Of a DNA stretch of 6,292 nt, positions 5,376-6,292 are shown one piece after another (the first letter of the stretch is position 1; each line of letters starts with the position of its first letter). The notes under the pieces are model-generated. The model worked only from the letters and a program-made list of their open reading frames with translations. It searched no databases and was not told the origin of the DNA. Origin of the DNA: Ruminococcaceae bacterium UBA3451. Lineage in GTDB: Bacteria > Bacillota > Clostridia > Oscillospirales > Acutalibacteraceae. Made by a program: the position numbers and the translations under genes. The DNA lies in NCBI GenBank assembly GCA_002378845.1, contig DFRY01000041.1, positions 27,615 to 33,906 of the forward strand, read 5' to 3'.

Positions 5376-6292
5376 TTATTTATAGTACATATACAGTTGG
5401 CATTTAATCATGCCATTGTAAAGCTTTCTGCGGCGGTCCGCCTTACGGCCGTAGCAGTCTTCAAACGTTTCATCCGGGCTGATTACGGAATAGCTCCAGC
5501 CGTGCTTCTGCTCAAAGACCTGTCCCATTTTACGGTAAATTTCTTCCGCCTGACGAATGTCAAGCAGCCGCTCGCCGTACGGCGGATTACAAATAACGCA
5601 GCCGTACTCGCCAATCGATTTAAAATCGGCAATGTCGCGTTTTTCCGCATGAATTTGGGAAATTACCCCCGCTTTTCGTGCGTTTTCCAACGTAAGTGAA
5701 ACCGCGGCGCCGTCAATATCGTAGCCATGTGCAGTAAAGGTAACATCACGGCGGATCAAATCCTGCGCACGCACCTTTTCCTTCATCCAAATGTCTTTAT
5801 CAATACTTTCCCAGCGTTCCGCAGAAAAATGGCGCTGCATGCCCGGGGCGATATTAAGCGCGTACAAAGCCGCTTCAATCAGAATGGTGCCGGAACCGCA
5901 GAAAGGATCGATAAAATTCGCGTCACGGCGAACACGGGCAAGGTATGCCATGGAAGCCGCCAGTGTTTCCTTAATCGGCGCTTCGGTGGAATTTGCACGG
6001 TACCCGCGCTTGTGCAGTCCCGCGCCGGAAGTGTCGATTAGAATGCTCACATTGTCTTTCATAAGAAGAAACTGGATTTGATACAATGTACCGGTTTCTT
6101 CGAACCAGCTTACGTGATATTTTTGTTTTAAGCGCTCTACCACCGCTTTTTTAATAATGGACTGGCAGTCCGGAACGCTGGTCAGTTTAGAATTCAGACT
6201 TCTTCCCTTCACAGGAAACGCGTCGCTTTTGCCAATCCAGCGTTCCCACGGCAGTGCTTTTACGCCCTGAAAAAGTTCTTCAAAGCTGCGCG
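5376..6292 (-). CDS. THUMP-domain class I SAM-dependent RNA methyltransferase (YpsC/RlmL-like), 5' end cut
   Basis: The frame is open through the right edge. The 304 visible residues begin within the THUMP-domain part (segments RSFEELFQG, ALPWERWIGKSDAFPVKG), which binds RNA. The hinge LHKRGYR lies at visible residues 92-98. A Rossmann-fold methyltransferase domain follows, with SAM-binding motif DPFCGSGT at 128-135, an acidic motif GYDID at 189-193, and the catalytic NPPYGER at 235-241. An N-P-P-Y motif of this type is typical of N2-guanine methylation of rRNA. B. subtilis YpsC and the N-terminal half of E. coli RlmL (m2G2445 of 23S rRNA) are the closest known types, but the exact target is inferred. 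Full-length relatives are about 375-385 residues, so roughly 70-80 residues are missing. A GTG at 6212 is internal and not the start, since conserved sequence continues upstream of it. The gene is convergent with the EamA gene and ends before the shared hairpin. Confidence 0.94.
   Translation of the reverse strand, partial: RSFEELFQGVKALPWERWIGKSDAFPVKGRSLNSKLTSVPDCQSIIKKAVVERLKQKYHVSWFEETGTLYQIQFLLMKDNVSILIDTSGAGLHKRGYRANSTEAPIKETLAASMAYLARVRRDANFIDPFCGSGTILIEAALYALNIAPGMQRHFSAERWESIDKDIWMKEKVRAQDLIRRDVTFTAHGYDIDGAAVSLTLENARKAGVISQIHAEKRDIADFKSIGEYGCVICNPPYGERLLDIRQAEEIYRKMGQVFEQKHGWSYSVISPDETFEDCYGRKADRRRKLYNGMIKCQLYMYYK

Noticed and set aside
6212..6212. GTG at 6212 as the true start of the RNA methyltransferase
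   Set aside because: The frame continues to the window edge with THUMP-like conserved residues (ALPWERWIGKSDAFPVKG), so the gene begins outside the window.

Overview
The window looks like ordinary chromosomal DNA from a low-to-mid GC Firmicute, most likely a clostridium. The signs are a perfect CIRCE operator upstream of a groES-groEL pair, strong AGGAGG-type ribosome binding sites, sigma-A-like promoters, and protein families typical of Clostridia (short NfeD, YegS/DagK-type lipid kinase, EamA transporter, YpsC-like THUMP RNA methyltransferase). The style of GroEL suggests the Oscillospiraceae/Ruminococcaceae, but that is an impression and was not computed.

Layout from left to right: (1) 1-423, minus strand, a short membrane NfeD protein cut by the window edge just before its end. 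(2) 424-912, a gene-poor stretch holding the likely nfeD promoter, several inverted repeats and the groEL terminator. (3) 913-2860, minus strand, the groES-groEL operon, with its promoter and CIRCE at 2898-2957. (4) 3026-3925, minus strand, a diacylglycerol-kinase-family lipid kinase. (5) 3926-4350, a divergent intergenic region with a promoter facing each way, two GAAAC/GTTTC pseudo-palindromes and two larger inverted repeats. (6) 4351-5229, plus strand, a ten-helix EamA/DMT transporter with a perfect TATAAT -10 box. (7) 5258-5312, a GC-rich hairpin between convergent genes. (8) 5376-6292, minus strand, a THUMP-domain RNA methyltransferase whose N-terminus lies beyond the right edge.

The only genes that clearly work together are groES and groEL, the chaperonin pair under HrcA/CIRCE heat-shock control. 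The others are single-gene units with housekeeping or envelope roles: membrane quality (NfeD), lipid phosphorylation, metabolite transport and rRNA modification. I see no mobile element, CRISPR array, tRNA or rRNA, and no convincing new multi-gene system. The parts worth a second look are the two intergenic regions with unexplained inverted repeats and operator-like motifs.
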